This document shows positions 35,626 to 45,059 of a DNA stretch of 64,000 nucleotides, one piece after another. The stretch is taken from the NCBI RefSeq assembly GCF_010550605.1, contig NZ_JAAGNI010000356.1:1-64000 (forward strand), in the 5' to 3' direction. The translations under genes and the position numbers were made by a program. Below the pieces are notes generated by a model. The model had not been told where the DNA came from and ran no database searches. It was given only the letters and a program-made list of their open reading frames with translations. The first letter of the stretch is position 1. Each line of letters opens with the position of its first letter. This DNA comes from Streptomyces sp. SID9727 (GTDB lineage: Bacteria > Actinomycetota > Actinomycetes > Streptomycetales > Streptomycetaceae).

Positions 35626-36435
35626 TCACCAAAATTCATCGGTATGCTCCATGGTCCTTCGCACCGCATCCATCAGCTCTTCATCTGATAGGTCGTCAGG
35701 ATCTTTGAGGGCCGGATCGATAGAATAGTCTTCCAACAGCGAGAAGATCTGATCGAAAGCCGTGAGGAGTGGATCGCGGAGCCTCTCGCCGTTGTCCTGG
35801 GAAGTGCGGCGGGCGTCTAGCCAACTGCGGGCGAAGTCCGCTCCGCTGATGGACCCGACGGTGAAGGCATGGATCAGACTTACCTGACGGGCAGCGCCTG
35901 TTCCGGCAGGAATTTCCCGTGCGCGGGCCCAGGCAATATGGCGGGGGGGAAATGACTGCGAGATGTCCTTGAGTTCTGGCCATCGCTTGGCTGCCGCGCG
36001 AACGTATCGTCCGAAGCGGGCTCGCCCTCCGTCGATCCCTTCTGGGACGGCGCCCGCGAGAAATGCTGCTGTTCCTGCCACTAGTACGTACCCAGGGCGG
36101 GGAAAAAAAATCGCACCCTGCCGGTCCGAAGAGGCGAGGAGGAGGGGCGGACCGACTCCAGCCAATTCCGAGGCCGCTATGTCTGGCGCAATCAGACGCC
36201 AGGTTCGGCTAGCAGGTTCAGACCCGATCGCCATCACAAGCACAGCGTCCGCTCCATCCGTGCGGCAGCCGTCAGTGATGCGCTGGACAAGAGCGTCGTC
36301 CACGTGCGAGCCAGCAGGCACCGGAACGACGAGCTTGGGGCCAACGGCCAGCCAGGCCGAACTGTAACCCCCGGGGCCGGACAAGATCTCCAGCTGATCT
36401 GAGTTTGCGTCGCCCTGAATACTGTAATCAGTCAC
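35626..36435 (-). CDS. Colicin D-type immunity protein (ImmD-like C-terminal domain)
   Basis: A 269-residue soluble protein starting at GTG 36435, which overlaps the toxin stop as GTGA. The C-terminal ~90 residues (SISGADFARSWLDARRTSQD, LLTAFDQIFSLLEDYSIDPA, KDPDDLSDEELMDAVRRTME) show the helical, acidic pattern of colicin-D-type immunity proteins, which block the tRNA-nuclease active site with acidic residues. The N-terminal ~150 residues (GGYSSAWLAVGPKLVVPVPA, SSDRQGAIFFPRPGYVLVAG) form an additional alpha/beta module of unknown role. Position directly after a toxin with a colicin-D-like tip supports the pairing. Lower GC than the RHS body suggests it moves with the tip. Confidence 0.75.
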   Translation of the reverse strand: MTDYSIQGDANSDQLEILSGPGGYSSAWLAVGPKLVVPVPAGSHVDDALVQRITDGCRTDGADAVLVMAIGSEPASRTWRLIAPDIAASELAGVGPPLLLASSDRQGAIFFPRPGYVLVAGTAAFLAGAVPEGIDGGRARFGRYVRAAAKRWPELKDISQSFPPRHIAWARAREIPAGTGAARQVSLIHAFTVGSISGADFARSWLDARRTSQDNGERLRDPLLTAFDQIFSLLEDYSIDPALKDPDDLSDEELMDAVRRTMEHTDEFW

Positions 36436-39400
36436 CAAAGGAATCCCTTGTCGATGATGTCTGCAAATTGCCTGTCTCCCAATCTCCAGGCCGACCAAAA
36501 TTTCCCATCCGCGTGGAGCATCACCATTTTTTGGGTGGCTGGATTAATGAAGCCTACAGCCCACCCTTGATCTCTGTAATTAAAGCGATAAATTTTCGTT
36601 CCGTCCGCGGTCATATGAGAGCGCATACTTTCTTCGAATCGCTTCAGGTTTGCTCCATTCAGATTTCCTTTCACATCCAAAAAATCGTCGCCATGTGCAT
36701 GAAATTTCTTGCTCATTACTTTCTGACTCGAGAAATCTGCCTTCTTTTCCCAGCCGCCGCGAGGGCAGGGGGCGAGGCCGAGCGGGTCGGACGAAGAGTG
36801 AGGATTTTTTACATAGGAGAATGCGTTGGGTGCCGGTATGAGGCCGAGCGGATCCGGGGTGAGATAGCGAGCAGTCTCGGGGTCGTAGTGCCGGTTTAGA
36901 TTGTAGTGGAGGCCGGTCTCGGGGTCGTGGTATTGGCCGGGGAAACGGAGTGGGGTGTAAGTACTGTCGGTTTTCCCCCAGGCAGTGGTGCCCCAGAGTG
37001 TTGCCCGAGAGCGCCAGGCGAGATTCCCGGACTCGTCAACGAGTTCGGCGGGAGCACCAATCAAGTCCGTGGCAATCGCGAAGAAGCGTTCGTCTGTCGT
37101 CGACGGATCGGTGTCCGCAGCAATGATGCGTTCGTGCTGAGCCATGGGGCGTGTGCCCTGGTGGTCCCAGGTCAGAACGACCGGGCGGGGGAAGCTCGGG
37201 GAGATGGTCGTCTGCTCGCAGAGGGTAGCGTCGTCCCAGGTGAAGCGGGCTTCCTCGACGACGGTCAATCCGTCGTCGCCAAGGCGTTGCTTGGCGGTGC
37301 GCCGGCCCAGCGGGTCATACCGGTAGCGCCATCGTGTCCCATCCGGCGTAGTGACGGCGGTGAGGCGGTCCTCGGCGTCCCACGAGTATCGCCAGGTGTC
37401 GGGCCTTCTGGAGAGGCGGGTCTTCTGGCGCAGGGTGATGCGACCAAGAGCATCGTGCTCGTAACGGACCCTTCCGGCAAGCTTGATGGTCGTGCCGACG
37501 TACGCACGGGGCCCGGTGGCTTCGCTGCTCGGATGAGAAGCCGGCCATGAGGCGGTCGTCTGATTACCAGCGCAGTCGTAGGCGTACGTCTCCGTCCAGT
37601 TCGCAGCAGTGACCTTGGTGACTCGACCGATCACGTCAAGATCGAAATATTGACGCCCACGCAGGGTGTCGTCGAGGTCTGTGAGATGTCCGTCGAGCTG
37701 GTAGTTGTAGGTCCGGCTTACCAGAGCGCGGGCGCCGTGGGTCAGCCGCTCAGTGGAGAGTTGGCCGGCCTCGTCGAAGGTCGCGGTGAGGGTCAGTGTG
37801 TCGCCGAAGGTGCGTGTCAGTGCGCGGCCTGCCGCATCAAGGGTGAAGTTGATGCGCTGGGTGCCCGCGTTGAGACGAGTGAGTCTGCCAGCGGCATCGT
37901 AGCCGTAGCTGGTGGACCGGCCAGTGGGCGTCACACGTCGCGCACGGCGGCCAAGGGTGTCATACGTGTAGGTCATGACGTGCCCGTCGGTCATCGCTGT
38001 TCGGAGGCGTCCACCTCGGTCGTATTGGTGGGTCAGTTCACCGTCCGGTCCGACAGCCCGGACCATGCGTCCCGCGTCGTCGTAGGCGTAGGTCGTTTCC
38101 TTGCCGGCGGAGGATTTGCGGATGATGCGGCCCAGCGCGTCGTGCTGGTAAGCGACTACCTCGCCGAGCGGGTTCGTACGGGCTATAACCTGCCCTGCTG
38201 GGTCACGTGTATAGGCATAGGTGCGGCCGTCGAAGTCCGTTTCCGATATGAGCTCACCGGCGGAGTCATAGGTGTATGCCCAAGTCAGCCCCTGAGGATT
38301 GGTGACCTGGGTGACACGGAGTTCACTGTCGTGCTGGAACGCGTAGCGTGCTCCGTCAGGATCTATGCGGGTGGTGAGGAGGTCGAAGCCGGTGTATTCG
38401 AAGTGGGTGGACCGCCCCATAGGGTCGGTGTAACTGGTGCGGTTGCCCTCGCCGTCATATGTCCACGATTCTGTTGCGCCGTCGGGGCGCGTACGGCTGG
38501 CAAGCTCACCGTCAGGCGTCCACTGGCACACGGTCTCGGACCCCAGCGGGTCCGTGATGTGGACCAGGCGGCCTAAGACGTCGTATTGGAAGTGTGTGGT
38601 GGCGCCGAGCGAGTCGGTGACACGGACCGGAAGCCCTGCGGGGTCATGGAGCACTTCGGTCGTAGCTCCGTCCGCCTCGGTAAGAGAGACGAGCCGACCG
38701 TAGTTGTCGTATGAGTAGGAGGTCGTGCGGCCGGTTGGGTCGGTCAGTGCTGTGCGGTTGCCACGTTCATCGAATTCCTGATGCCATCGACTGCCGTCCG
38801 CATGGGTGAGCGTGGTGATGAGGCCCCATTCGTCCCGCTGAGCCCGCAACTCGGTGCCATCCGGCCGCCTGACACCGACGGTTCTGCCGGCCTCGTCGTA
38901 GAAAAACGTCGTGGTGTGTCCCAGTGCGTCGGTGTGGGTCAGTCGGTTCCCGGAGGCGTCGAAGGTGTCGCGGGTGATGTTGCCCAATGGGTCGGTGGTC
39001 GCTAGGACCCGGCACCTGCTGTCAACGAGATGATCGGTGGAGCGGCCGTCGGCGGTGGTGAGGGTAGTAAGCCGGTTGCCGGTGGACGGGTCGGATGCGG
39101 TGTACGCCAGGGTGAGTTGGAAGTGGCCTGCCTCGCCGCCCTCCGCGACGACGCGGTCCCGGTCGTCGTAGGCATAGCTGTATCGGCTGTCGTTGGAATC
39201 GATCCACGCCGTGACCCTGCGACGTTCGTCGTAGCTGAAGGTGAGGGTGGCGCCGGATGGCTTGGTGACGGTGGTGAGGTTGCCGTCGGCGTAACCGTAG
39301 GTGCGCAGGGGGATGCTCGCATACGGATCGGCGGGCGTGAGTCCGTTCTCGTCCGTCGTGGGGGTGAGCAGCGTCAGACTTGTCACGAGACCGTCTGCCA

Positions 39401-41144
39401 GTGCCAACTGCAGGTGGTAGCCGGCGGAGTGGACGAGTGCGAGGGGTGTGCCATCGTCGGTGCGGTCGAAGGTGATGGTGTTGTTGTTGCGGTCGCTGAT
39501 CTCGCCGAGCCAGGCGGTGCCGTCTTCGCCGGGGGCGGTTCCGGGCGGGGCGTCGAAGTGGCGAATGAGGCCGTTGTCGGGGTCGGTGATGGTGTAGTCG
39601 CCGGACACGTCGCGTTCCAGGATGCTGCGTGAGGTGCCGGATTCCGGGCGGGTCGGGAGGCCGGGTGCGGGGTGGGGGTAGGGGATGAGGCGGCCGTCGT
39701 CGGTGATGTGGATGACGCCGTTGGCGTCGATTTCGAGGTGTTCGTCGACGGTGGAGGACCAGGAGGGACCGAAGAAGCGGCCTGCGGTGTAGCCGGATTC
39801 GACGCGGCGGGTGAAGACGAGCGGTAGGACGCCGGGCAGGACCACATCGGTCTGGGGCAGGAACATGCGGCCGGAGGCGAGGTCGACCGGGTCGGTGCCC
39901 TTCGTGGTGCGCTCGCCGTCGGTGCGGTTGTGGGTGCCTTCGGGGGCGTCGTCGACCAGGCGACGGGCCTTGTTCGCGTCCTGTGCGACGTTGGCGAGTT
40001 CCTTCGCGGTCCGGGCTCCCTTGACCGCGGCTCCGCCACCGCCGGTGGCGGCGGTGAGGACCAGGTCGGGGACGAGGCGGCCGAGCCCTTCGGCGGGGTC
40101 CTTCATGAAGTCGGTGACCATCTGCTTGCCGGTGCCCCAGGGGTCGTTGGCGACCTGGACGAGTCCGGCGGCGGTGTTGTTCAGCGCGAGTCCGTACTCG
40201 GCGGGGTGTGTGACGTTGTACGGGTCCATCGGGTTGACGGTGCGCACGAAGTTGAGGAGCCCGGCCGTGCCCTTGGCGATCCCGCCGGTGAAGTGCGTGT
40301 TCATGATCTGGGTCTCGGCAAGCCCGTCGGCCACCTGATCGGCGTACTTCGGCTTCTTCGGCGCGGCGTCACGGGCAGCGGCCACCGCGGTGCGGGCGGT
40401 CTCCGCCGCGGTGTTGCGCTGCGTACGCGCCTCCGCGAGGAGCTGCTGGGCCTCCTCCATGCGCGCCTTGCCCGGGTCGGTGAACTCCCCGGGTCTGGGC
40501 GGGAGCGTGGAGGGGTCGCGTTTGTCGGCGGGCAGGGCGTTGTACGTGTCGACGGCCTTGTTGAAGGTGTCGCACTTCTTTTTGTGGGCGTCCATCGCCT
40601 CCTCGGATGCCTTGGTGCCCGCCTTCCACTTGTCGATCGCCAACTGGGCCTGACCCTGGGCCCACTCGACTGTGCCGGCGAACGACTCCAGCGCGCCCGC
40701 GGCCTTCTCGAAGGCGTCGGCGGCCTTGAACCACTGGGGCGGCTCCACGGACACCGATTCCCGGAAGGCGTCCGCCGTCTTCCCCTTGAGCTCGGCGGCG
40801 TCCAGCCCCTTGAGCCCACCGCCGACCTTGTCGAGCGAGCTCTGCAGGTTCTTCAGGTGCGTGGCGGTCGAGCGGATCTCGGACGGGCTGCCATAGACCA
40901 GCTTCTTCTTGTCCTCGGTCTGCCCGAGATCCATCTCCTCGACCTCGGCGCCCATCCGGTTCGCCACCGAACGCGACTGCTCACGTGCCCAGTCCGCGCC
41001 GGAGTCCCAGCCCACGTCCTCCAGCCGGTCGGCCGTCCAGTCCCCGGCGTCCTCGACCCGGTCACCGACCCACTTGGTGCCGTCCTCGACGGCGTCCTCG
41101 ATGACGTCCGGTGTGAGGTCGCTGACAAGATCTCCGAGCCCCAT
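36432..41144 (-). CDS. RHS polymorphic toxin with colicin D-like tRNase tip
   Basis: A 1570-residue secreted-type toxin. Residues 1-400 hold a WXG/LXG-like helical export region (SPSEIRSTATHLKNLQSSLD, FEKAAGALESFAGTVEWAQG). A DUF6531-type start follows at about 415 (DPVDLASGRMFLPQTDVVLP), then ~20 YD/RHS repeats (550-1330), and the RHS core end YDPETARYLTPDPLGL near 1420. The tip from ~1460 (KKFHAHGDDFLDVKGNLNGA, SMRSHMTADGTKIYRFNYRD, ATQKMVMLHADGKFWSAWRL) has the Lys-His-Asp-Phe start and sheet pattern of the colicin D tRNA(Arg) nuclease domain. The tip DNA is clearly AT-richer than the repeats. Gene order SseB-like, WXG-like, toxin, immunity suggests type VII (ESX) export. The RHS shell would encapsulate and self-cleave the tip. 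Confidence 0.88.
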   Translation of the reverse strand: MGLGDLVSDLTPDVIEDAVEDGTKWVGDRVEDAGDWTADRLEDVGWDSGADWAREQSRSVANRMGAEVEEMDLGQTEDKKKLVYGSPSEIRSTATHLKNLQSSLDKVGGGLKGLDAAELKGKTADAFRESVSVEPPQWFKAADAFEKAAGALESFAGTVEWAQGQAQLAIDKWKAGTKASEEAMDAHKKKCDTFNKAVDTYNALPADKRDPSTLPPRPGEFTDPGKARMEEAQQLLAEARTQRNTAAETARTAVAAARDAAPKKPKYADQVADGLAETQIMNTHFTGGIAKGTAGLLNFVRTVNPMDPYNVTHPAEYGLALNNTAAGLVQVANDPWGTGKQMVTDFMKDPAEGLGRLVPDLVLTAATGGGGAAVKGARTAKELANVAQDANKARRLVDDAPEGTHNRTDGERTTKGTDPVDLASGRMFLPQTDVVLPGVLPLVFTRRVESGYTAGRFFGPSWSSTVDEHLEIDANGVIHITDDGRLIPYPHPAPGLPTRPESGTSRSILERDVSGDYTITDPDNGLIRHFDAPPGTAPGEDGTAWLGEISDRNNNTITFDRTDDGTPLALVHSAGYHLQLALADGLVTSLTLLTPTTDENGLTPADPYASIPLRTYGYADGNLTTVTKPSGATLTFSYDERRRVTAWIDSNDSRYSYAYDDRDRVVAEGGEAGHFQLTLAYTASDPSTGNRLTTLTTADGRSTDHLVDSRCRVLATTDPLGNITRDTFDASGNRLTHTDALGHTTTFFYDEAGRTVGVRRPDGTELRAQRDEWGLITTLTHADGSRWHQEFDERGNRTALTDPTGRTTSYSYDNYGRLVSLTEADGATTEVLHDPAGLPVRVTDSLGATTHFQYDVLGRLVHITDPLGSETVCQWTPDGELASRTRPDGATESWTYDGEGNRTSYTDPMGRSTHFEYTGFDLLTTRIDPDGARYAFQHDSELRVTQVTNPQGLTWAYTYDSAGELISETDFDGRTYAYTRDPAGQVIARTNPLGEVVAYQHDALGRIIRKSSAGKETTYAYDDAGRMVRAVGPDGELTHQYDRGGRLRTAMTDGHVMTYTYDTLGRRARRVTPTGRSTSYGYDAAGRLTRLNAGTQRINFTLDAAGRALTRTFGDTLTLTATFDEAGQLSTERLTHGARALVSRTYNYQLDGHLTDLDDTLRGRQYFDLDVIGRVTKVTAANWTETYAYDCAGNQTTASWPASHPSSEATGPRAYVGTTIKLAGRVRYEHDALGRITLRQKTRLSRRPDTWRYSWDAEDRLTAVTTPDGTRWRYRYDPLGRRTAKQRLGDDGLTVVEEARFTWDDATLCEQTTISPSFPRPVVLTWDHQGTRPMAQHERIIAADTDPSTTDERFFAIATDLIGAPAELVDESGNLAWRSRATLWGTTAWGKTDSTYTPLRFPGQYHDPETGLHYNLNRHYDPETARYLTPDPLGLIPAPNAFSYVKNPHSSSDPLGLAPCPRGGWEKKADFSSQKVMSKKFHAHGDDFLDVKGNLNGANLKRFEESMRSHMTADGTKIYRFNYRDQGWAVGFINPATQKMVMLHADGKFWSAWRLGDRQFADIIDKGFLW

Positions 41145-41147
41145 GGA

Positions 41148-41798
41148 TCAGTTCCCCCCGTTGTCCTGCTGCTGTTGCCGGGCCCGCTCCTCCGGGGAGG
41201 GCCCGAACGCTTCGTCCACGCCCTGGTCGAAGGCCTCCTGGTCGCGTCCGAGCAGGTTGTTCACCACGTCGTTGTGCAGGCCGCCGGTGCCCTCGGTCAT
41301 CAGCGCCCGGCCGGTGTCCTTCCAGGTCTGCCCGGCTTCGTCGCCGGCCCGCTCGAACGACTCCACGCTGTAGTCCGGGCTCAGGTAGTCCGGGGTGAGC
41401 ACCTCACCCCACCCCTGGCTGACGATGTCGTCCTCGGACGCGTGCGGATTTCCCACGCCCGCGTTGACCACGATCTTCAACGTGCCCTCGATGTACTGCT
41501 CCTCCTCCCACAGCACACCCGCGGACAGACCCAGCTTCGCCGCGATGGCGTTGGCGTCCTGGACCAGCGCCCGGACCCCCCACTCCCACCGCTCACAGAA
41601 GTCCTCAAAGGTCACCGACAACTCGTAATGGCCGGCCTCCATACCGGTCATCGACAGCCCCGACACACCCTTGCCCAGCGCCGCCCCGGTGCCGGAACCG
41701 ATCTCCTTCAGCTCGTCTACCGTCGCGCGCAGCCCACTGGTGATCTTCTGGACACTCCCCGGATCAACGTGCAGATCCCCCGTGCCACCGCCACTCAC
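41148..41798 (-). CDS. WXG100-like helper of the RHS toxin
   Basis: A 216-residue helical protein starting at GTG 41798, overlapping the upstream stop by GTGA and ending 3 bases before the RHS start. The N-terminal ~100 residues (DPGSVQKITSGLRATVDELK, FEDFCERWEWGVRALVQDAN) resemble ESX-type WXG100 substrates, with Trp-containing turn WEWG. The rest is acidic and Gln-rich (ERARQQQQDNGGN). It probably pairs with the WXG-like N-terminus of the RHS protein as a co-secretion partner or chaperone. Confidence 0.75.
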   Translation of the reverse strand: MSGGGTGDLHVDPGSVQKITSGLRATVDELKEIGSGTGAALGKGVSGLSMTGMEAGHYELSVTFEDFCERWEWGVRALVQDANAIAAKLGLSAGVLWEEEQYIEGTLKIVVNAGVGNPHASEDDIVSQGWGEVLTPDYLSPDYSVESFERAGDEAGQTWKDTGRALMTEGTGGLHNDVVNNLLGRDQEAFDQGVDEAFGPSPEERARQQQQDNGGN

Positions 41799-42244
41799 CG
41801 CTCACGACCCCCGTCGCCGCCCCGTGGGTGCACCGCGTTCTCACCATCTACGGCTACCGCGTCCGGCACGACCCCCGTCACCGGCGAGAAGAACATGGAC
41901 CCCTCGGGATCAGCGATGTTCACCGCGACCCCCGCCGGCACCCCCATCGCCGGTGCGACCTCGTCCAGCAGCCGAGCTCCCCGCAGCCTCGCGAACTCCC
42001 AAGAGCGCCCAGCCGCCCCGGCGTCATGAACAGAACCCCGCCCCTGCGCGAACCGCGCCAGTGCTGCCTCGTCCGTGAACCCGCACACCCAGCGCACCCC
42101 GCCGAACTCCGCGGTCCACAACCCACCACCGGCCAACGGCACCAGCACCAGAGCCCGCCGGAACTCCCCCAGCAGCGCCCGCGGATCACCCACCCCGGCC
42201 CGCTGATCGGCTATACGATCCGCCAGCACTGTCCCCTCAGCCAT
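41795..42244 (-). CDS. SseB-family protein, first gene of the toxin operon
   Basis: A 149-residue protein (ATG 42244). It contains LLGEFRRALVLVPLAGGGLW, TAEFGGVRWVCGFTDEAALA, GARLLDEVAPAMGVPAGVAV and NIADPEGSMFFSPVTGVVPD. This is the SseB N-terminal fold often encoded with WXG100/ESX-type proteins in Streptomyces. The stop overlaps the WXG-like start by 4 bases. The role is probably a chaperone or adaptor for export of the RHS toxin; this is inferred from context. Confidence 0.78.
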   Translation of the reverse strand: MAEGTVLADRIADQRAGVGDPRALLGEFRRALVLVPLAGGGLWTAEFGGVRWVCGFTDEAALARFAQGRGSVHDAGAAGRSWEFARLRGARLLDEVAPAMGVPAGVAVNIADPEGSMFFSPVTGVVPDAVAVDGENAVHPRGGDGGRER

Positions 42245-42264
42245 GGAACCCCCGTTCGCATCCG

Positions 42265-42567
42265 CTATCGGCCCCAAACACCGTAGGGCACCACCCCCGC
42301 CACCATCGACGATTCCAGGACCGTGGCTGCTTTCGATCGGTGCGGTGCGCGGTCTGTCGGCTTGGGTGTCAGCTGGGTGGTGGGGTGCCCGGGTGGGTTC
42401 GTCTGTGGGGCAGGGCAGGTGTCGCGTTCCAGGGCGGATTGCAGCTGTTGGGCTTCGCCGCATACCTGGGCGGGGATGTCTCCTCGTTCCGCGATGAGGC
42501 GGTGGTAGATCGGTGTCTCATGGAACACGGTGGGTGCCTGTCTTCCGGGTGCGGGTGGGGTTGTCAT
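42265..42567 (-). CDS. Small protein with a YxxLIAERGD motif
   Basis: About 100 residues if started at ATG 42567 (MTTPPAPGRQAPTVFHETPI); ATG 42636 is also possible. The core PIYHRLIAERGDIPAQV resembles PIYDLLIAERGDVVADA of the small gene at 58923, so both probably belong to one Streptomyces small-protein family. The C-terminal half is Pro/Thr-rich and unstructured. The function is unknown and no clear ribosome site is seen. Confidence 0.4.
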   Translation of the reverse strand: MTTPPAPGRQAPTVFHETPIYHRLIAERGDIPAQVCGEAQQLQSALERDTCPAPQTNPPGHPTTQLTPKPTDRAPHRSKAATVLESSMVAGVVPYGVWGR

Positions 42568-42810
42568 TGCTGCGGGTCCAGCGGGCCGGGGGGCGGCACC
42601 GAGGTGCTCGTGCAGTCGTGTCCAGGAGCGGGCCATAGCCGGCAGCGTAGAGGCCGCCGCCGACAGCGCCGGGTCCCCGGTCCCGCTTCCCTGCCGGGGA
42701 GGTGTGTCACCGCCGGTAGGACGCTGGCCGGCGAGGGGGTTCCCTCCTCCATGTGTTGCGCCCTGGCGCGGCTTCAGGTGGTGTCAGTGCCCTGCGGCAT
42801 AGTGCCCCGC

Positions 42811-44910
42811 ATGACGATCAACGAAATCGACAGCGTGAACTGGGCATCAATGGGCCACGCTTACGGTCCGGCAAGCGATGTTCCGGGCTGGCTGAGAGGG
42901 ATGGTCTCGCCGGAATCCGGTGTCCGGGACGAGGCCTTCAGCGACTTCTACAGTGCGGCGCATCATCAGGGGGATGTTTATCCGTGCACGGCGGCCAGCT
43001 TGCCGTTCCTGTTCGAGATGGCCGACAGCCCCGCGACCCCTGACCGGGGCTCGGTCATCGAGTTGCTGCTCAGCATCGGGCAAGAGTGCCTGGATAGGGA
43101 TCCCGAAGGGGTGTACTTCTCGCCGGACGGTACCGAGTCCAGAGCCCATGTGGAGGCGTTGGCGGTGATAGGTGAGCGTGCCGAGGTCTTCGTCCGCTGG
43201 GTGATGGACCCCGATGAGGAGGTGCGGCGGCCCGCGATCGAGGGACTGGGTCTCTTCCTCGCCGACGGTGCACGCGCTTTGGAGGTCCTGCGCAGTCTGC
43301 TTCCCGGGAGCGGCATGGTGCAGCGGCTGCTCGTTGTGAGGGCGGTGGCTGCGGTGGCGCTGCGGGATGCGGCCGTGCACGGTGCGGCCGCCGGCTGGCT
43401 GGAGGATCTGGCCGGTGACACGGCACAAGTGCCCGAGGTGCGGCTTGCTGCTCTCGTGCACAGGGTCCGGTGCACTCCGGGGGAGCTCGGTGACGCTGTT
43501 GTGCCGGCGGCGGTCGGGGTGATCCGGGAGATCGCGCCGGAGGAGACCGGCGGGGATGACGATGCGTCCTGTCGGACCGAGACGGAGCCGGCTGTCGCCG
43601 CGAGCACGGCGCTTTCATCGGGGATGCCGCCGCAGGTCGCTGGGGCGTTCGAGGATCTGGAGCGGTACGGCCGGGTGCACGCGCCGACGAGCGCCCTGCT
43701 GGAGTCGTTTCACACGGTGTTGGACAATCGTGTGCTGGAGCGCACCGCGTTGCTCACCGAGCAGTTGTGCAGCGCGGACCCTGGGGTGCGTTACGACGCG
43801 ATCGGCATGGCGAGGAAGCTGATCGGCCAGTGGCGTGGGGATTACACCGGCCTGGTGGTGCTGATCGCGGGGTGTCTCCTGCCCGAGGACCCGTATACCT
43901 CGGCTGCCGCGGCGAAGGCTCTCGGGGCGCTCGTGCCGGTGAGCGAGCCGGCCCGGGAGGCCCTCGCCGCTTATGTCGAGGCGGCCCGGGCGGAACACGG
44001 GCCGGGCGTGTGGGCGGCCCGGGAGCGGCTGGTTCGCCGCGCTCACCAGGAAGCCGTCAGGGCGCTGGCGTCTCTGGGGGATCTGCGGGCGCTGGACTGT
44101 GTGCTGGAGGCGCTGGACGGGGGCACCGACGCCTGGCGTGCCGTGCAGGTGGCCGGTCACCTGGGTGAGGCTGCCGGTGATCTCACGCCGAGGCTGTCGA
44201 AGCTCCTGGCGCAGGTGGACTTCTCGGATGCGTCGCAGTCGATGAGTGCCAATGCTCTGGTGTCCGCCCTGAGAGAGCTGGGTGACCCCGCGGCTGCACC
44301 GGCGCTGGCCAGCGCCGTAACCGCGGCCGTGCGTGCGGAGCAGTGGCATACGGCCGCCTCCGTCCTCAAGGCCCTTGCCTCTTTCGGCCCTGAGGCCGTC
44401 TTCGCCCTGGATGTGGTCCGCCCGCTGGCCGATGCGCAGGACGTCACCGTCCGGGCGGCCGCGACGGCGGCACTGTGGGAACTTGAGGGCGACGCGGCCG
44501 GCGTCGTGCCGAGGCTGGTTGAGCTTCTTGACACCCACGCGGACGACGAGGCAGCCGCCGCCTTGGGGCGGATCGGGCCGGCTGCCGCACCGGCCCTGCC
44601 GCGTCTGCGGAAGATGCTGACGGCGGGCTACGAGTGGACCCGGGTCTACGCCGCGGCCGCCCTGTGGGATATCGGCGGCGACGCCGAGGCGCCCGCCGTC
44701 GTGGAGACGCTCCTGACAGCGTGGGCGGAGAACGACTCGACGTCCAACCACGTCCTGGCCCGCCTGAACGGCATGGGGCCGGCCGCCCGGCCGGCCCTCC
44801 CCCGGGTCCGGGAAGAGCTCACACTCCTGCGCCGCAGCGGCCGCTTCCGCAGCATCCCCCACGACGAGGACCTGCTGGCGGCCTGCCGCTCCGTGACGGC
44901 CCGCATCTGA
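42811..44910 (+). CDS. Large HEAT/PBS-lyase-repeat protein
   Basis: A protein of about 699 residues built almost entirely of paired helices with HEAT-repeat spacing: DPDEEVRRPAIEGLGLFLAD, SADPGVRYDAIGMARKLIGQ, DPYTSAAAAKALGALVPVSE, AQDVTVRAAATAALWELEGD, DDEAAAALGRIGPAAAPALP, YEWTRVYAAAALWDIGGDAE. It has no signal peptide, membrane segment or catalytic motif. Such solenoids serve as protein-binding scaffolds. It lies divergently beside the RHS toxin operon, and HEAT proteins are sometimes immunity factors in polymorphic toxin loci, but there is no direct evidence here. No clear ribosome site precedes ATG 42811, so translation may be from a leaderless transcript or the start may be elsewhere. 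Confidence 0.8.
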   Translation: MTINEIDSVNWASMGHAYGPASDVPGWLRGMVSPESGVRDEAFSDFYSAAHHQGDVYPCTAASLPFLFEMADSPATPDRGSVIELLLSIGQECLDRDPEGVYFSPDGTESRAHVEALAVIGERAEVFVRWVMDPDEEVRRPAIEGLGLFLADGARALEVLRSLLPGSGMVQRLLVVRAVAAVALRDAAVHGAAAGWLEDLAGDTAQVPEVRLAALVHRVRCTPGELGDAVVPAAVGVIREIAPEETGGDDDASCRTETEPAVAASTALSSGMPPQVAGAFEDLERYGRVHAPTSALLESFHTVLDNRVLERTALLTEQLCSADPGVRYDAIGMARKLIGQWRGDYTGLVVLIAGCLLPEDPYTSAAAAKALGALVPVSEPAREALAAYVEAARAEHGPGVWAARERLVRRAHQEAVRALASLGDLRALDCVLEALDGGTDAWRAVQVAGHLGEAAGDLTPRLSKLLAQVDFSDASQSMSANALVSALRELGDPAAAPALASAVTAAVRAEQWHTAASVLKALASFGPEAVFALDVVRPLADAQDVTVRAAATAALWELEGDAAGVVPRLVELLDTHADDEAAAALGRIGPAAAPALPRLRKMLTAGYEWTRVYAAAALWDIGGDAEAPAVVETLLTAWAENDSTSNHVLARLNGMGPAARPALPRVREELTLLRRSGRFRSIPHDEDLLAACRSVTARI

Positions 44911-45059
44911 GCAAGCCCCCCTGCGGGAAGTGTCGGAAGTGCCTCCGCCCGCGGACGGGGCCCATTGCCCCGGCGGCCGAGCCGCGCACCCGGTCCGCCG
45001 GATGGGTGAAGGGTCAGACGGGTACGAACCGTGCTCATCGGCTGGGCGTCAGGGACGGC

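Noticed and set aside
37000..40000. Internal tandem DNA repeats in the first RHS gene
   Set aside because: The YD repeats are degenerate protein repeats, not DNA repeats of note.
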